Positions 42,641 through 53,542 of a DNA stretch of 64,000 nt are shown here, in pieces. Positions within the stretch are counted from its first letter, which is position 1. The number at the start of each line of letters is the position of its first letter. The translations under genes were made by a program, and so were the position numbers. The notes beneath the pieces were generated by a model, which was not told where the DNA came from, did no database searches, and saw only the letters and a list, made by a program, of their open reading frames with translations. This stretch comes from Craspedostauros australis (taxonomy: Eukaryota > Bacillariophyta > Bacillariophyceae > Mastogloiales > Achnanthaceae): assembly GCA_026770025.1 (NCBI GenBank), contig JAMXDE010000012.1, positions 124,001 to 188,000 on the forward strand, in the 5' to 3' direction.

Positions 42641-43689
42641 AGCGGCGGGTCGTTAGAGCATAGCATAAGGTATGATACTAGAATGGTGATGGTCGTACTC
42701 TGTTACAAGTGGTACAAGTGGGAGCATTGTACTTGTTTGTATGAGCGCGAGATGCAATGCGGCATCGTCGTCGAGTGAAGCAGAGCTGAGTGCTTGATTC
42801 CTCCACAATGCACAAAGCAGCATGGCTGTGGGAGTGGTTTATTGTCGCACATCCTGCTAGCAGAGCATATTCTCGGAGCTGCAGTGGCCACGTGGACGAC
42901 GCTTCCTCTTCAAGACTACGTATAATCGACTCTACTCTACTCTATTCTCTCTGAAGCGTGGTTGCGTTTCGCTGCGCCAATTCATGAAGAGCACTACCTG
43001 AATATTACTACCCAGATCCGTACTCTACTTGTATTTGAACTACTCTACTGGGCATTGATGCGTCTGATCAACAGCTCTACTCTTTCATTGTTGTTGATCC
43101 GCACGATTCCATTTGTCCATCAGCCCGGCTCAGCTGTCGTAGTTGTTGTTTGAGACGAGACATCTCAGCTAGACAGACTACGTAGGTTCTCTGTTTCCAT
43201 ACTTCATTCCATTCATAACATTTACTTGTTCCCGAACGAATCTCGTCGTCTGGGTGATGGTGATGGAAATTGCACTGCGACGGCAGGTGTCCGACCATCC
43301 AAGAGATGGGTCGGATGGTCGATATCGCATCCGTCCATTCACGCGCTCACCCACGAATTCGTTTCCATCCCACACAATGCAACACTTATCTCCCCTCTTT
43401 CCCATTCTCGGAAGATGTCGTCGTGGATCCCCCATGTCGCTTGCTGGAATTCAGCCTGCGATGAGGATCACAATCCACCCTTTGGACTGTCCATTGTTTT
43501 TCTTTTTTGCGTTCTTTCCTCGTATCAATTCCTTCGCTTTCTTGTTTGTTTCGTGGAAACAAACGCCCACACAAATACCAATATAGACATGGCATGGTAA
43601 TGACGAACCATGCCGCACACGTATACATACACATAGCAGACCAGCAGCAGCCATTAAGGCAGCCAACAAGCTCGCGGAGCCGTGCTGCT
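42641..43689. other. Intergenic between two convergent genes
   Basis: It holds the 3' flanks of RPA49 and of the MYB gene. TACTC-type tracts occur at 42928-42945 and near 43022-43050. No coding sequence or RNA gene is recognised. Confidence 0.5.
42928..42945. repeat. TACTC pentamer tract downstream of RPA49
   Basis: Three consecutive units of CTCTA with one variant lie between convergent genes. Confidence 0.75.
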
Positions 43690-46297
43690 CTAATTCTGAT
43701 CACCTTGCCTCGACGCCATGGCGCCGCTCGATCCTTCGTCCCGATTGGACCCATCCTTTCCGGGCGGCGACGATGAGCTGCCACCAGGCGGCGGGCCAGG
43801 GTAGGATGGATGTCCTCCCATCGTCTGCATCGGATAATGCGGATGCCCCGACGGCGGTGGTGCCTTGCCATCATCTCGATCCTTCGACGAACCTTCACTG
43901 GGTTTGTCGCGACCTGGCGATATGCCGTCGGGCCCGCGGGCGCCAGGAGACGCCGCGTGGTGCTGATGCGGGTGCGGTGGTGGATAATGCGGATGGTAGT
44001 ACGGATGAGGCGGCGGCATGTGACCGTGCTGCGGCGGCGGTGGATACATGTAGGATGGCGGCGGGTTCTCTCCACCCGGTGGCGGATGGTGGTGATGCGG
44101 ACCGCTCTGCGGGTGTGGATGATGTGTCGGGTGGTGCGGCGGCGGGTAGGCGTAGCCACCGGCACTTGGCGAATGGGGGTACTGATGATGCGGCGGGTGG
44201 TGTGCGTAGGGAGGTGGTGGATGATGTGACGATGTGGCGTGGTTGTAAGGACCGCTGCCCCACTGCGGCGCGACTGGTTGCTGCGTCGGTAATGTTCCCA
44301 TCGTTTGCATCATCTGCACCTGTTCGAGAGCCGCTTGGATTAGTTTCTGAAGTTGTCGAGTGTCATTCGAGTGTTGTTATGGTTGTAGTAGTAATAGTTG
44401 TTGTTGGTGGTGGTGACAGAAGAGTAGAGCAAACAAAGCGCAGGAGGAGACAGAGCGTGTGAGAAGAAGGAGAGCATGAAAACGAGGAAGATCTCGAACG
44501 AGATGGTTCGAGCACACGAACACGGACACGCCCAAGCATGACCTTACAACCATCACAAGACAAGACAGGACGAGCCAAGCGAAGACAAGACACGACGAAC
44601 GTACATCTTTGCCGTGTTGCTGGAACTTCCTCTGGATCGTCGAATACCAATGATTCTTGACGTCGTTATCGGAACGCCCTGGTAGCTGCTTTGAAATGTT
44701 GGCCCATCGGTTGCCATGATGCTCGTGCATGGCAATGAGGATGGCCTCCTCATCGTCCGTCCACTCCCCCTTCTTGAGATCAGGATCGAGATGATTGACG
44801 AACCGCTCCCGACACTGCTTCCCCTGTCGGCCCGGCAGGAAGGTGGCGATCTTGGCCCACTTGCGTCCGTACTGCGCGCGCTTGTCCCTCAAGATGTTGT
44901 CCTCATCGACCGTCCAGGAACCCTTGCCCTTGATGACGGGCGGGTGCGTGAGGGATTGCCACGTGCTGAGGCAGTCGACGGCGAGGTGGTTCTTGAAGTT
45001 GTCCGCGATTTCGTTCCATCTTGGCGCGCCTGTGGTGGTTGTTGTTGACATGTACGCCAAGGTTACGGTAAGGATGAGTACGAGGCAAGCAACATGTGTG
45101 AGCTCAACGTTTGTGTGAGTATGTGCAGGTGGTTGGTCGCGTAGCCGTATCATGCTGTATCACGTATGGAATCGTCCATGTGCATCCACAACCCACAACA
45201 AGGCTGTGTGTACTCGTCATGCATATGAATCACCGTTCATACAACACAAGACACAACACATATCATTGCAATCGTCCCATGCTTTCTCATCCGACACCCA
45301 CAATCACACTTGTTTGTCCGAACTTACTGCCTTTGTACTGCTCCACCAACCGCTTGAGGAGCTCGATCTCTTCCTGCGCCCACTTGGTTGCTGGTTCGTT
45401 CTCCGCCCTCAGCAGAAGTTGCTCCTCATCCTCCGATGACGTACGCATCTTCTTGGCCGGTGGGCTGTAGGCCTCGGTGTCCGTCGCATCGTTGTTCTTG
45501 GGTTGCGCTGCCGTCGTTGTTGTTGTCGTTGCTGTTGCAGGTGGTTTCAAAGAGAGAGCCGTTGATGTGGCTGCAGGCGATGTTGTTGTTGTTGCCGTTC
45601 CTGGAATCACCATAGCCGGGGGTGGCATGGCCTTGGCATCAGCAACGGGGTCGATGACGGGTGGCGCGGCGACCGTTACGGGTTGTGGCAGTTTCCGATC
45701 CATGACCATGTACCGCTTCAAACACTGGACGGGAGTTTTGCCCGTAACGGACTTCGCGATCTCATCCCAGTCCTCCTCTTCATCGTCATCGTCGCCCTTG
45801 TCCTGTTGGACGGCCTTGAGCAAGGCGGCGTCGTCTTCTGCCGACCAGGTGGTACCGCGTGATCGTTTCGACTCTTCGGACTTCCTTTCGGTTGTGGGTG
45901 ATTTGGCGATGGGCTTTGCTGTCTCTGTGTCTGTCTCTGTTGTGGTGGAAGCGTCAGGTGCAGATGGTGCTGGTGTTGTGGTTGGCGTTGCCTCTGACGC
46001 TTCCTGAGCCCCTGGCGTTGCGGTTGCCTCACCTTTGGCGGCTGCGGCAGTGACAGGTGCAAGTGGAGTTGTTGTGGTTGTCTGCCCCGTCTGAGCGGTG
46101 GCAGGAGCTGTGGGTGGGACATCCTGCTGCTTTGCCTCCACTGCTACTGCTACGGCTGTTGCCACCACAGTTGCGACAGGGGTTGCCACGGGGGTTGCGA
46201 CGGGCGTCAGGTCCGATGGTTCCTGCGGTTGCGTATCCGGCAAATCGTCGCCCTCCACCGAGGCTTCCGAGGAACCGGGTGGGTCCTTGCGCTTCAT
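43690..46297 (-). CDS. Four-repeat MYB transcription factor (three exons, 674 aa)
   Basis: CDS is complement(join(43690..44319,44605..45029,45328..46297)). Donors GTAAGT and GTACGT and acceptors CCACAG and GAACAG join in phases 1 and 0. The N-terminus is a Thr/Ala/Val-rich disordered region. The first SANT/MYB repeat (about 148-199) is TTWSAEDDAALLKAV ending TPVQCLKRYM. A linker carries a basic patch (PPAKKMR). R1 (about 304-352) is split by intron 1 (KWAQEEIELLKRLVEQ, then APRWNEIADNF). R2 and R3 (about 358-460) are canonical: GSWTVDEDNIL, GRKWAKIATFLPGRQGKQC, GEWTDDEEAIL and NRWANISKQLPGRSDNDVKN, with NHW at the end of the recognition helix. Exon 3 is a His/Pro/Tyr-rich tail. Target genes are unknown. 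Boundaries are well supported because splicing restores R1. Confidence 0.93.
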
Positions 46298-48216
46298 GGT
46301 TTGCTTTGCTTTGCCTGACGTTGTTGCAATTGATGTGGTTGATGTGGTTGCAATTGGTGTGGTTGATGATGTTGCAATGGATGTAGTTGATGCAATTGAT
46401 GATGTTGTAATCGATGTTGTTGATCACACTTTTGTGGAGGACGTTATTCCGTGTGTCTGAGATTCCCGATTTGATCACAGGACTCTTGTGTCGCTGGACT
46501 CTTATGAGTATCACAGATCCAAACCGCTATCAACTCCGCTCTCGGAATCGCAATCGCGATCAGTGGAACGGCAGTTACTCTTTCCGTCTTTCTCTTTCTT
46601 GCGTTCGTTCGGTGAGATGGATTGAGACTGTGTCTGTGCCTGTTGTTGGTGTTGTCTGTGCCTGTTGTTGGTGTCTGTTGATGTCTGTTGTTGATGATGT
46701 CTCTGCTTCCGTGATGTGTTGTATCGTCTTGTTGTGCAGAATACGACTATAATAGTAATAGTGTAGCCTATTCTGCTCTTGGCAGAGTCTCTTCGCTCGG
46801 ACGCGGCAACCAAGACGCTCTTTCTTGGTGTGAGCCCCTTGCTTGCACAGACAGCGATTGGATGGATGTCCGCTCGATCCAACCCAACTCAAACCCGATG
46901 AAGTCGCACACCGCTCTCGTGGTCAGCTGTGCCTCTGTGCGAGTGTGGAGATTGATGAGACCAAGTCGGATGACATGCACCATACCCAAGGGGTATCCAA
47001 TGGAGCATGCGCAGGCTGACTGTGATGGTGTCGGGCGGGCGGGTATGAGAGTAGCAGAGAGTAAGAATAGAAGTATTGTGAACGACCTCTGCCTCGGTTC
47101 CTCGTTCTTTTGCTCTGATGGCGCGGATTTCTGAATTTCATCCCACCACAAACACAGACACAAAAACAAGCACAAACAACGCGGTTTCTCGCACCAAACA
47201 AGAAAACGCGCATCGTTAACGCTCTCGAACTGCTACGGTTACGTTCTACGGTTACGGCCTGTGTGCACGAAACCTTCCATCTCCTTCGTTGCGTTTCAGC
47301 AAATTTTCCTTTCCCACCGTCGGTTTCACTTCAATATCCGATTTACAACGTACTGGAACGGTCAGTTGATAGGGAGGGAAATTATCATTACATTCAGCCA
47401 TGAATAAATATATAACTGTCACCCCAATAAATACGAACCATGTGGATTCGCTTGGATTTCTCCACTTTGACATTAGAGTACTCTTGTGTATGCATTCTTG
47501 AGGATAGTATTGCAAACATGTGTGTTATCGCGCGACACCAAACTTTTGACTGGAGGGACATCCCTCTCCGCTCGTGATTGAATGAGACCGGGATTAATGC
47601 AATGGTTTTGGTGGTGGGTGAGCAGTACCGACCAGGGTACGGGGAAATGGGAAGGGGTGTTGGTCGGACCTCGTGGCTCGACGTTGGTGTTACGATTCCG
47701 CTCCTCCCTCTCTACCATAGACAGCTACTCTCTCTCTCTCCCTCTCCAGTTGTACACATTGGAGATGAGCCTCTCTTGAACACAGAGTGCTATGCGACTG
47801 TACAACGACGCTGGTGGATGTTGGTGTTGGCCTCTTCATTGTGTGCCTGGTTACGAGTAGCTTGTGTATCTGCTGCTTGATCTGTCATGTCCTTGTTTGT
47901 GTTCAGTGTGTGCGTGTGTGGTGCTCTGTTTGGTGTCCCTGTCGATGCTGGCGGCATCCTGCTTTGGAATGCAACAGCATGTGTTTCACATCCGTGCGAT
48001 GCACAATGTTGCATCAGCCTTTCGATTTCACGTCATGCTGCCATCCTTTCCTTCTGCACATGACCCGTCACCGTCGACTAACACCACCACCACCACCCCC
48101 ACCGCACGCATTACAATTTACAATAGTTTTCTGATCGCAGTTGTGCTGTCCGATTACTCGCACCATGCACATACCATACACATACCGTACACGTACCGCA
48201 CACGTACCAATGCACA
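46298..48216. other. Intergenic 1.9 kb, 5' flank of MYB gene with TTGATG repeats
   Basis: The first 130 bp are a degenerate repeat of TTGATGTGG / TTGCAATTG units, probably the MYB 5' UTR or promoter. Further out is a CTGTTGTTGGTGTTGTCTG-type repeat (46638-46700). Open frames here have no recognisable content. Confidence 0.55.
46322..46425. repeat. Degenerate TTGATG tandem repeat upstream of MYB
   Basis: About 15 imperfect 6-bp units (TTGATG, TTGCAA, TTGTAA and related) start 25 bp upstream of the MYB start codon. Confidence 0.8.
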
Positions 48217-49020
48217 CTATGTCATTGTCGGTGTGTATATCTTGGCCTCCACCGTGCCTGATGACGCGAACGAACTTCCCCCCTTCTTGAGCTTGAGCAC
48301 GCGCTTGATCTTCTCCCCGCTGACGGGACACGTCTTCTCCCTGCCGAGATCATCGTAGACCGACTTGAGCACCACCTGCGCCGGCTTGCCCGACTTGGGC
48401 ACCAACGCCACGGCCTGCTGCGTGGAGATCGCCTTATCGGACACGGCGCACAGAACCTGCTTGGCATCGTTGCGCTTCAGATCCAGCGGAATGAGCTCCT
48501 TGCGCCGCAGCGGCTGCTGCGAGAACGGGGACGGCGGACGTTGCGGCGGCGGCGTCTTCTGCTCGCGGCCCTGATCCATCTCGGGCTGGAACTCCGACAG
48601 CCAGTAGCTCGTCTGCGCCAGAGGATTGCTGGCCTCCACGCGACGCTTCTTGGCCACGATCTTCGTCTGCGACTCCTCGAAGGCCTCGACCTGCGCCCGC
48701 TTCGTGTCGTTCTGCTGCGTGGCTTCCGCCTTGGCCTGCTTGGTCACGTACTTCTCGTAATTCTCCTGCGCCTTCTTGACCTCCTTGGTCTTGACGAGCA
48801 GGTACTCCAGGATGGCGGGTCGCTCGTACACGTTGCCGGACGGCGTGGCCACGGGCTGATCCTCGGCCGGCGAGATGGACAGCAGGCAGTTGCCGAACTT
48901 GTACTGCGCGTCCTCCGACAGCCGCTGCGTCTGCGTGCCGTATCCCTTGCTGTAGACGGCGCGTTCGTGGGCCGTCAATGGCAGATGGCCGCTGCTCGCG
49001 TTCTTGCTTTTGCGGCCCAT
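48217..49020 (-). CDS. NOSIP: NOSIP-like U-box protein (267 aa)
   Basis: This is a single exon from an ATG giving MGRKSKNASSGHLPLTAHER. The family (nitric oxide synthase-interacting protein in animals, CSU1 in plants) is a nuclear E3 ubiquitin ligase that also associates with the spliceosome. The split N-terminal U-box is visible: SKGYGTQTQRLSEDAQYKFG, then LSISPAEDQPVATPSGNVY and ERPAILEYLL. A Lys/Gln-rich helical spacer follows (VKKAQENYEKYVTKQAKAEA). The C-terminal half of the U-box is CAVSDKAI, then LKSVYDDLGREKTCPVSGEK. The zinc-binding cysteines of a RING are not conserved, as expected for a U-box. Length is slightly below the animal protein (about 300). The gene diverges from the CHORD gene. 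Confidence 0.88.
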   Translation of the reverse strand: MGRKSKNASSGHLPLTAHERAVYSKGYGTQTQRLSEDAQYKFGNCLLSISPAEDQPVATPSGNVYERPAILEYLLVKTKEVKKAQENYEKYVTKQAKAEATQQNDTKRAQVEAFEESQTKIVAKKRRVEASNPLAQTSYWLSEFQPEMDQGREQKTPPPQRPPSPFSQQPLRRKELIPLDLKRNDAKQVLCAVSDKAISTQQAVALVPKSGKPAQVVLKSVYDDLGREKTCPVSGEKIKRVLKLKKGGSSFASSGTVEAKIYTPTMT

Positions 49021-49083
49021 CGTTTTATTGCTATGCGTGTATTGTTGTTATTGCTATTGTTATTGTTATTGCGATTGTTATTG

Positions 49084-49122
49084 GTGGTGCAAGTGGTGGT
49101 GCAAGTGGTGGTGCAAGTGGTG
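49084..49122. repeat. 9-bp tandem repeat TGGTGCAAG
   Basis: Four copies, three of them exact, follow each other about 65 bp upstream of the NOSIP start codon. Confidence 0.85.
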
Positions 49123-49574
49123 AATGATTTGACAGAACAATCGATCGATCAGACCTTTGGCATTGCTTGTTGCGGGGTGGAATGGTCGTGTTGTTGATGT
49201 TCTGTGTGAGCATGACAACAACCACTTTCTTCCTCTCCTGAAATCTGGTGGCTTGCGGTACTTAGCGCTACTCCAATTGATCGTAAGCCAACGACTGGTC
49301 ATTTTTTGCCTAAACGTGTGTTTCTTGACATCACGAGAAACGCCTGTCCGTCCACCGCATCGGGAGTCAGGATTGTTCGCCTTCGAATTCTTTCGTTGGA
49401 TCGCCGTGACCAAGACAACGACCGCGTGTGATGACCACCACCAACAACCAAACGCTCTGACACAAGTCAGCCAACCACTCGCCTTCATTCGCCATCTCGA
49501 CAAACCCAAGCATTGCACAACTATACTCCATTCCACTCGACTCAAGAATCACACTCAAGCTACTGCATTGAAGC

Positions 49575-49608
49575 ACTCTGCTCTACTCTACTCTATCATA
49601 CTCTATCA
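49575..49608. repeat. TACTC pentamer tract upstream of CHORD
   Basis: CTCTGCTCTACTCTACTCTA followed by TCATACTCTATC, about 60 bp before the CHORD start codon. Confidence 0.8.
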
Positions 49609-49668
49609 TCTATTGACTTGCACACAGTGCAACTCAGCACAACGCAATAAAGCTCTGATTAGACAAAG

Positions 49669-50565
49669 ATGAAGGTCCTGATTCACTACGAAGACACCGA
49701 TGATGCGTCGCTGCACAAATCGATGAAGATCACTCTGCCAAGGTCCTGGAAGACGGGGCCCACATCGCAGCTGCTGGAGCAGTTCGTGGAGTTCTACAAT
49801 CCCAAGTTCGAGAGCAACGCTCTGGTGCTCGCCGATGTCCATCTCGCCATCCGCAAGCCCACGACCTCCGAAAAGACAGAGCTGATGCCGCTGTGCAGCG
49901 ACGACGTCGTCGTGGAGGTGGTGCCCGATCGCGGCGACATCTACGTCTGCCACGGTGCCAGCGAGACGAAGGCGATGCAGGACGACAAGCGCAAGGAGGC
50001 CGAGGCGCAGAGGCAGCAGGAGTTGGCCAGCACGGCGGCATGCACGCACTTCGGATGCAAGAAGCGCTTTCCCAAAGGTGGTCCGTATCCAAAATGCCAG
50101 TACCACAAGATGCCGCCCGTTTTCCACGAGACCGCCAAGTACTGGGCCTGCTGTCCCAACAAGAAGGCCTACGACTGGGAGGACTTTCAGAACATTCCGG
50201 GATGCGAGACGGGCACGTGCAGCGAGACGAAGGATGACACGCAGACCAAGACCTTCCTCGGCGGCACGGATCTGCGCGAGCAGCTCAACGGGGGACCGCA
50301 GCTCAAGTCCATCGACGACTTCAACAAAGCGCAGAGCGCCGGTGGCGCTGAGGCGGCTCCCGTCCTGGACAGGTTGCAGAGCGTCTTTGCCGAGCTGGAT
50401 GTGGAGGCCGAGCTCTTTCAACAAGTGGTCGCAGGCATCAAGCAGGATCTGGAGTCGCAGGCGTCGTCGGAGCCCGAGCTTCTGGAGCTGGTGGCGAAGG
50501 AGCTGGGCGGCAAGCTCAAGTCGACCATGAAGGCCATCGCGGCCGAGCAGCTTCGCATAAAGTGA
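49669..50565 (+). CDS. CHORD zinc-binding domain protein with N-terminal ubiquitin-like region (298 aa)
   Basis: Residues 1-95 form a ubiquitin-like part (MKVLIHYEDTDDASLHKSMK, then ITLPRSWKTGP and VVVEVVPDRGDIYVCHG). A Lys/Gln-rich helix follows. One CHORD domain occupies about 124-185: CTHFGCKKRF, GPYPKCQYHKMPPVFHETAK, YWACCPNKKAYDWEDF and IPGCETGTC. These supply the Cys/His ligands for two zinc ions, though the usual last His is replaced here by Cys or lies elsewhere. The C-terminus is helical and charged. CHORD proteins such as RAR1 and Chp1 act as HSP90 co-chaperones with SGT1. The single CHORD without a CS domain, and the UBL fusion, differ from RAR1, so a co-chaperone role is an inference. 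Confidence 0.88.
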   Translation: MKVLIHYEDTDDASLHKSMKITLPRSWKTGPTSQLLEQFVEFYNPKFESNALVLADVHLAIRKPTTSEKTELMPLCSDDVVVEVVPDRGDIYVCHGASETKAMQDDKRKEAEAQRQQELASTAACTHFGCKKRFPKGGPYPKCQYHKMPPVFHETAKYWACCPNKKAYDWEDFQNIPGCETGTCSETKDDTQTKTFLGGTDLREQLNGGPQLKSIDDFNKAQSAGGAEAAPVLDRLQSVFAELDVEAELFQQVVAGIKQDLESQASSEPELLELVAKELGGKLKSTMKAIAAEQLRIK

Positions 50566-51834
50566 TTTGTTGCGGCAGAGTGACATGGGGGCGTAAGGCA
50601 CTTCTCTTTGTGATCAAATGGTGATTCTTGATCGATGAATAACGTGGAGGACGGTTCCCAACGAATGTAGCGCAATAGAAGATGGCAGAGCTGAGCGGCG
50701 CGAGCCTTCGTTCAGACGAATAGGAGTGCAATAGAGGAGAGTAGGAGCTTAGCTAATCCAATTTCCGCCGATGCACCTTGCCATGCCATGCATACAATGC
50801 TATTGATCATATTCATACGTCGAGTATTAGTACTTACTCTGATTTGAAAGAAAGAAGTAGAGGACGCGTGCCCATTCTATTGCAACCAATCAGGTTTGGA
50901 ACTACACTCGACCTCCATTTCGATCTACACTCAAGAGAGTACGCAAACTCGGACATCAACGATGTGAGACACCCAGCACAGGACAACGAGGCTGACGTTG
51001 AGAGAACAAACACATCAGAGTACGGATGCCTTTCTCCTTGTCCCCCTCGCTCTGCTTCATCCCCTACAGTGCAACATGTGGATAGAGTCTTTAATGTGTC
51101 CTGTGAACACAAGTACATGGTGCTCTATCAGCACCAACGCGAGCATCTTGAGGACGACCATCTTGCGTATGTTCTTCCACTTCTCTTGTTTCGCGGAGAG
51201 CAGTGAACGGCTAAAAAACTTTCAACACGCAATCGCCAAACCTCATCTCGTCTCACAACTGACGCGTTCCTCTTGCTTGCGTGTTTTGCACTTTGGCGAG
51301 GATGAAGGCTTCACATCCGGGTCCTTTGACCCACCAGAGACACAAGTATTTAACAATATTGGCTTTGATGCGACACGAGCGACATAAATAGTCATGTCTT
51401 GTGACGAGGATGAGAAAGGATGGAAAAGTTCCAAGCCTCGCTCACAAAATCGTCGACAAGCAAACAAAGCACAAAATGCACGCAAATCATTGTGTTTGCG
51501 AGAAAGTGCACGTACAAAAAGCCAACGCAAGCACGGTGCGTTGCGAAGCTGATGAAGCGCATGAAGAGCTGGTCGGTTTACGCTCAACGCAAGGGGTCGG
51601 ATATGAGAAAGATGACGCCATCGTTGTTGCCCATCGATACAAAGCCATTGTGATGAAACGATCACACGTCGTCGAGCACTGCCACAAGCACAATCATAAA
51701 TAGACCAGAGCAGAGGAGACACCGACGTACACAATCACATCAAACAGTTCTCTATCGCTTTCGCTCACTCTTTCGTCACAACCACTCCATTCAGTAACAG
51801 CAAAAGCAACAACAACAACAACGATACTTGCATC
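50566..51834. other. Intergenic 1.3 kb
   Basis: It holds the CHORD 3' flank and the promoter of the first surface-protein gene. The last 40 bp before the ATG are a CAA-rich 5' leader. Open frames on both strands lack recognisable features. Confidence 0.5.
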
Positions 51835-53542
51835 ATGACGTCGTCACCAATTCGAAACCTCGTGCGGATACTGCTGCTGGCACTCCTCCTCAATGCTCAA
51901 TGCGTCTTCGGAAAGCGTGGTCCACGTGGTGTGAACAACGCCGCGGCTGCCAGAAGTCTCGACCGCGTGCTGAAGTCGGCAGACAAGGGAACGGACGGTG
52001 ACAGGACCACGGGAGGAGGCGATGATAGCAAGGCCAAGGAGGATAAGAAAAGCAAGGGCGACAAGAAGTCGAAGGAGAGCAAGAAAAGCAAGGAATCAAA
52101 GAAATCGAAAGAGAGCAAGAAGAAGAAGACAGAGGCGTTCAAGGAGGGCGGTCCGTCCAAGCGCAGTTGCAAGACCAGTACGTTGCGCTACATTGTACGA
52201 TTGCAACAGTGTGAGATTGGGTGATGTCGCTGTTGCGGCATTGCTTGGGGTGGTACATAATGCAGGATGCATGATTCGTTGAAACATTGTGCCGAGCTGT
52301 GCCTAGCGATGAAGACTCCGAATGCAAGTGACAACAAGCCTCTTTTCTAACACACCCTCATGCTTCACCATTTCGCTACACCTCGTCGCCGCACACAACA
52401 ATGCAAATCAATACCATGCGAAACAATCACGGCGCAATACTGGAGCAGAGAGCAAGGAGCGAGAAATCTCCGTCAAGTGCGAGTCCGAATCTGAGGATGA
52501 GATCACCGGTATTTCCGATGAGATCAAGTTCGATGTGAAGTCCAAGGAAGGAGAGGCGCTGAAGGTCAAGATCGAGTACAAGCAGCAACTCCCGACGACC
52601 GATGATGAGGCTGACGCTGACAGCTCGGAAACCACCGAGAGCAAGACAAAGTTCGAAGTCGAGTTCGATCGCGTTGTGGAGTACCAAAAGGCATCCGCCG
52701 ACGACAGCAACCTTGGATACGATTGGGAGAATGACATCGTGGTGCGTGAATGGACCATGAGCTCGTGGAACGACATGAGTCCGGTGGAAACGAAGGGGAA
52801 CACGACATCGTTCTCCGTGTCCACAGACGACGATGTTGCCACATTCACGTTCACAATCACCGACACCAGCACGGAGCAATCCGCCCTGGCAGCCAACAAG
52901 ATGAAGATCGACTTCGACCTGGACATGTTCCCTTGGGCGGAGATGGACAGCAACGTCGCCCTCATCTGCGCCGTCAAGAGCGAACAAAAGGTGCTGGTGG
53001 ACTACGATGACGGCAGCAACAGCGGTCGCAAGCCAAAGGATGTCTTCGTTGACTTTGAAGACTTGGTGGAGACCATCGGATTCACGCCATTCGGTACATA
53101 CACGTGGGACACGACCGCCGAAGCCGGTTCGTCCACCATCTCCGTAGTGGCAACATCGCCATCCGATTCCGACTCCACCGAGATCGCGTTCTCCTTCTTG
53201 GGCGACGATGCCAAGTTCGCCAGCAAGATCTTCTGGGATCCAGAAGCAGGCGTCGGGTACAGCGGCGGCAGTCCTCTGCTTATCGGCGGCGGAGGTGATG
53301 ACGTGGTCGACAACTCCAACAGCACCGACGTGAACAGCACCGACACCAACACCACAGGTGACAGAAGTGGATTCGGCAACGGCGACCTCGTCGTCGACGA
53401 TGCCCCAACAGGGCGCGACCCGATCGTTGGTGACAACAAGGATGACGGTTACCAAAAGAAGGACCCCAACAGCTCTGCAACATCGATGCGATTTGGAATC
53501 GTGGCGACATGTGCAGCCATCGTCATGGCGGCTGTTGTCTAA
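51835..53542 (+). CDS. Secreted Lys-rich surface protein A, GPI-anchor candidate (two exons, 478 aa)
   Basis: CDS is join(51835..52177,52449..53542). The donor A|GTACGT and acceptor GAGCAG join in phase 1. Exon 1 encodes a signal peptide (LVRILLLALLLNAQCVFG), KRGPRGV, two RXL sites (RSL, RVL) and a run of KSKESKK repeats rich in KxxK spacing, ending PSKRSC. Exon 2 encodes a beta-rich acidic domain: DEIKFDVKSKEGEALKVKIE, KTKFEVEFDRVVEY, ANKMKIDFDLDMFPWA, GFTPFGTYTW and WDPEAGVGY. An Asn/Ser/Thr-rich stalk with several NST glycosylation sites follows. The C-terminus is a hydrophobic segment with no cytoplasmic tail, as in GPI-anchored proteins. Signal peptide, RXL and Lys clusters recall diatom biosilica proteins of the silaffin/cingulin type. 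That link is an inference. Gene B at 55172 is a clear paralogue. Confidence 0.85.

Larger units (their letters stand above)
49021..49668. promoter_or_regulatory. Divergent promoter region, NOSIP and CHORD genes
   Basis: 648 bp separate two divergent ATGs. Next to NOSIP are a TTATTG tract (about 49045-49082) and four copies of TGGTGCAAG (about 49084-49122). Next to CHORD is a TACTC-type tract (49575-49608). AATAAAG occurs 25 bp before the CHORD ATG. Confidence 0.55.
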
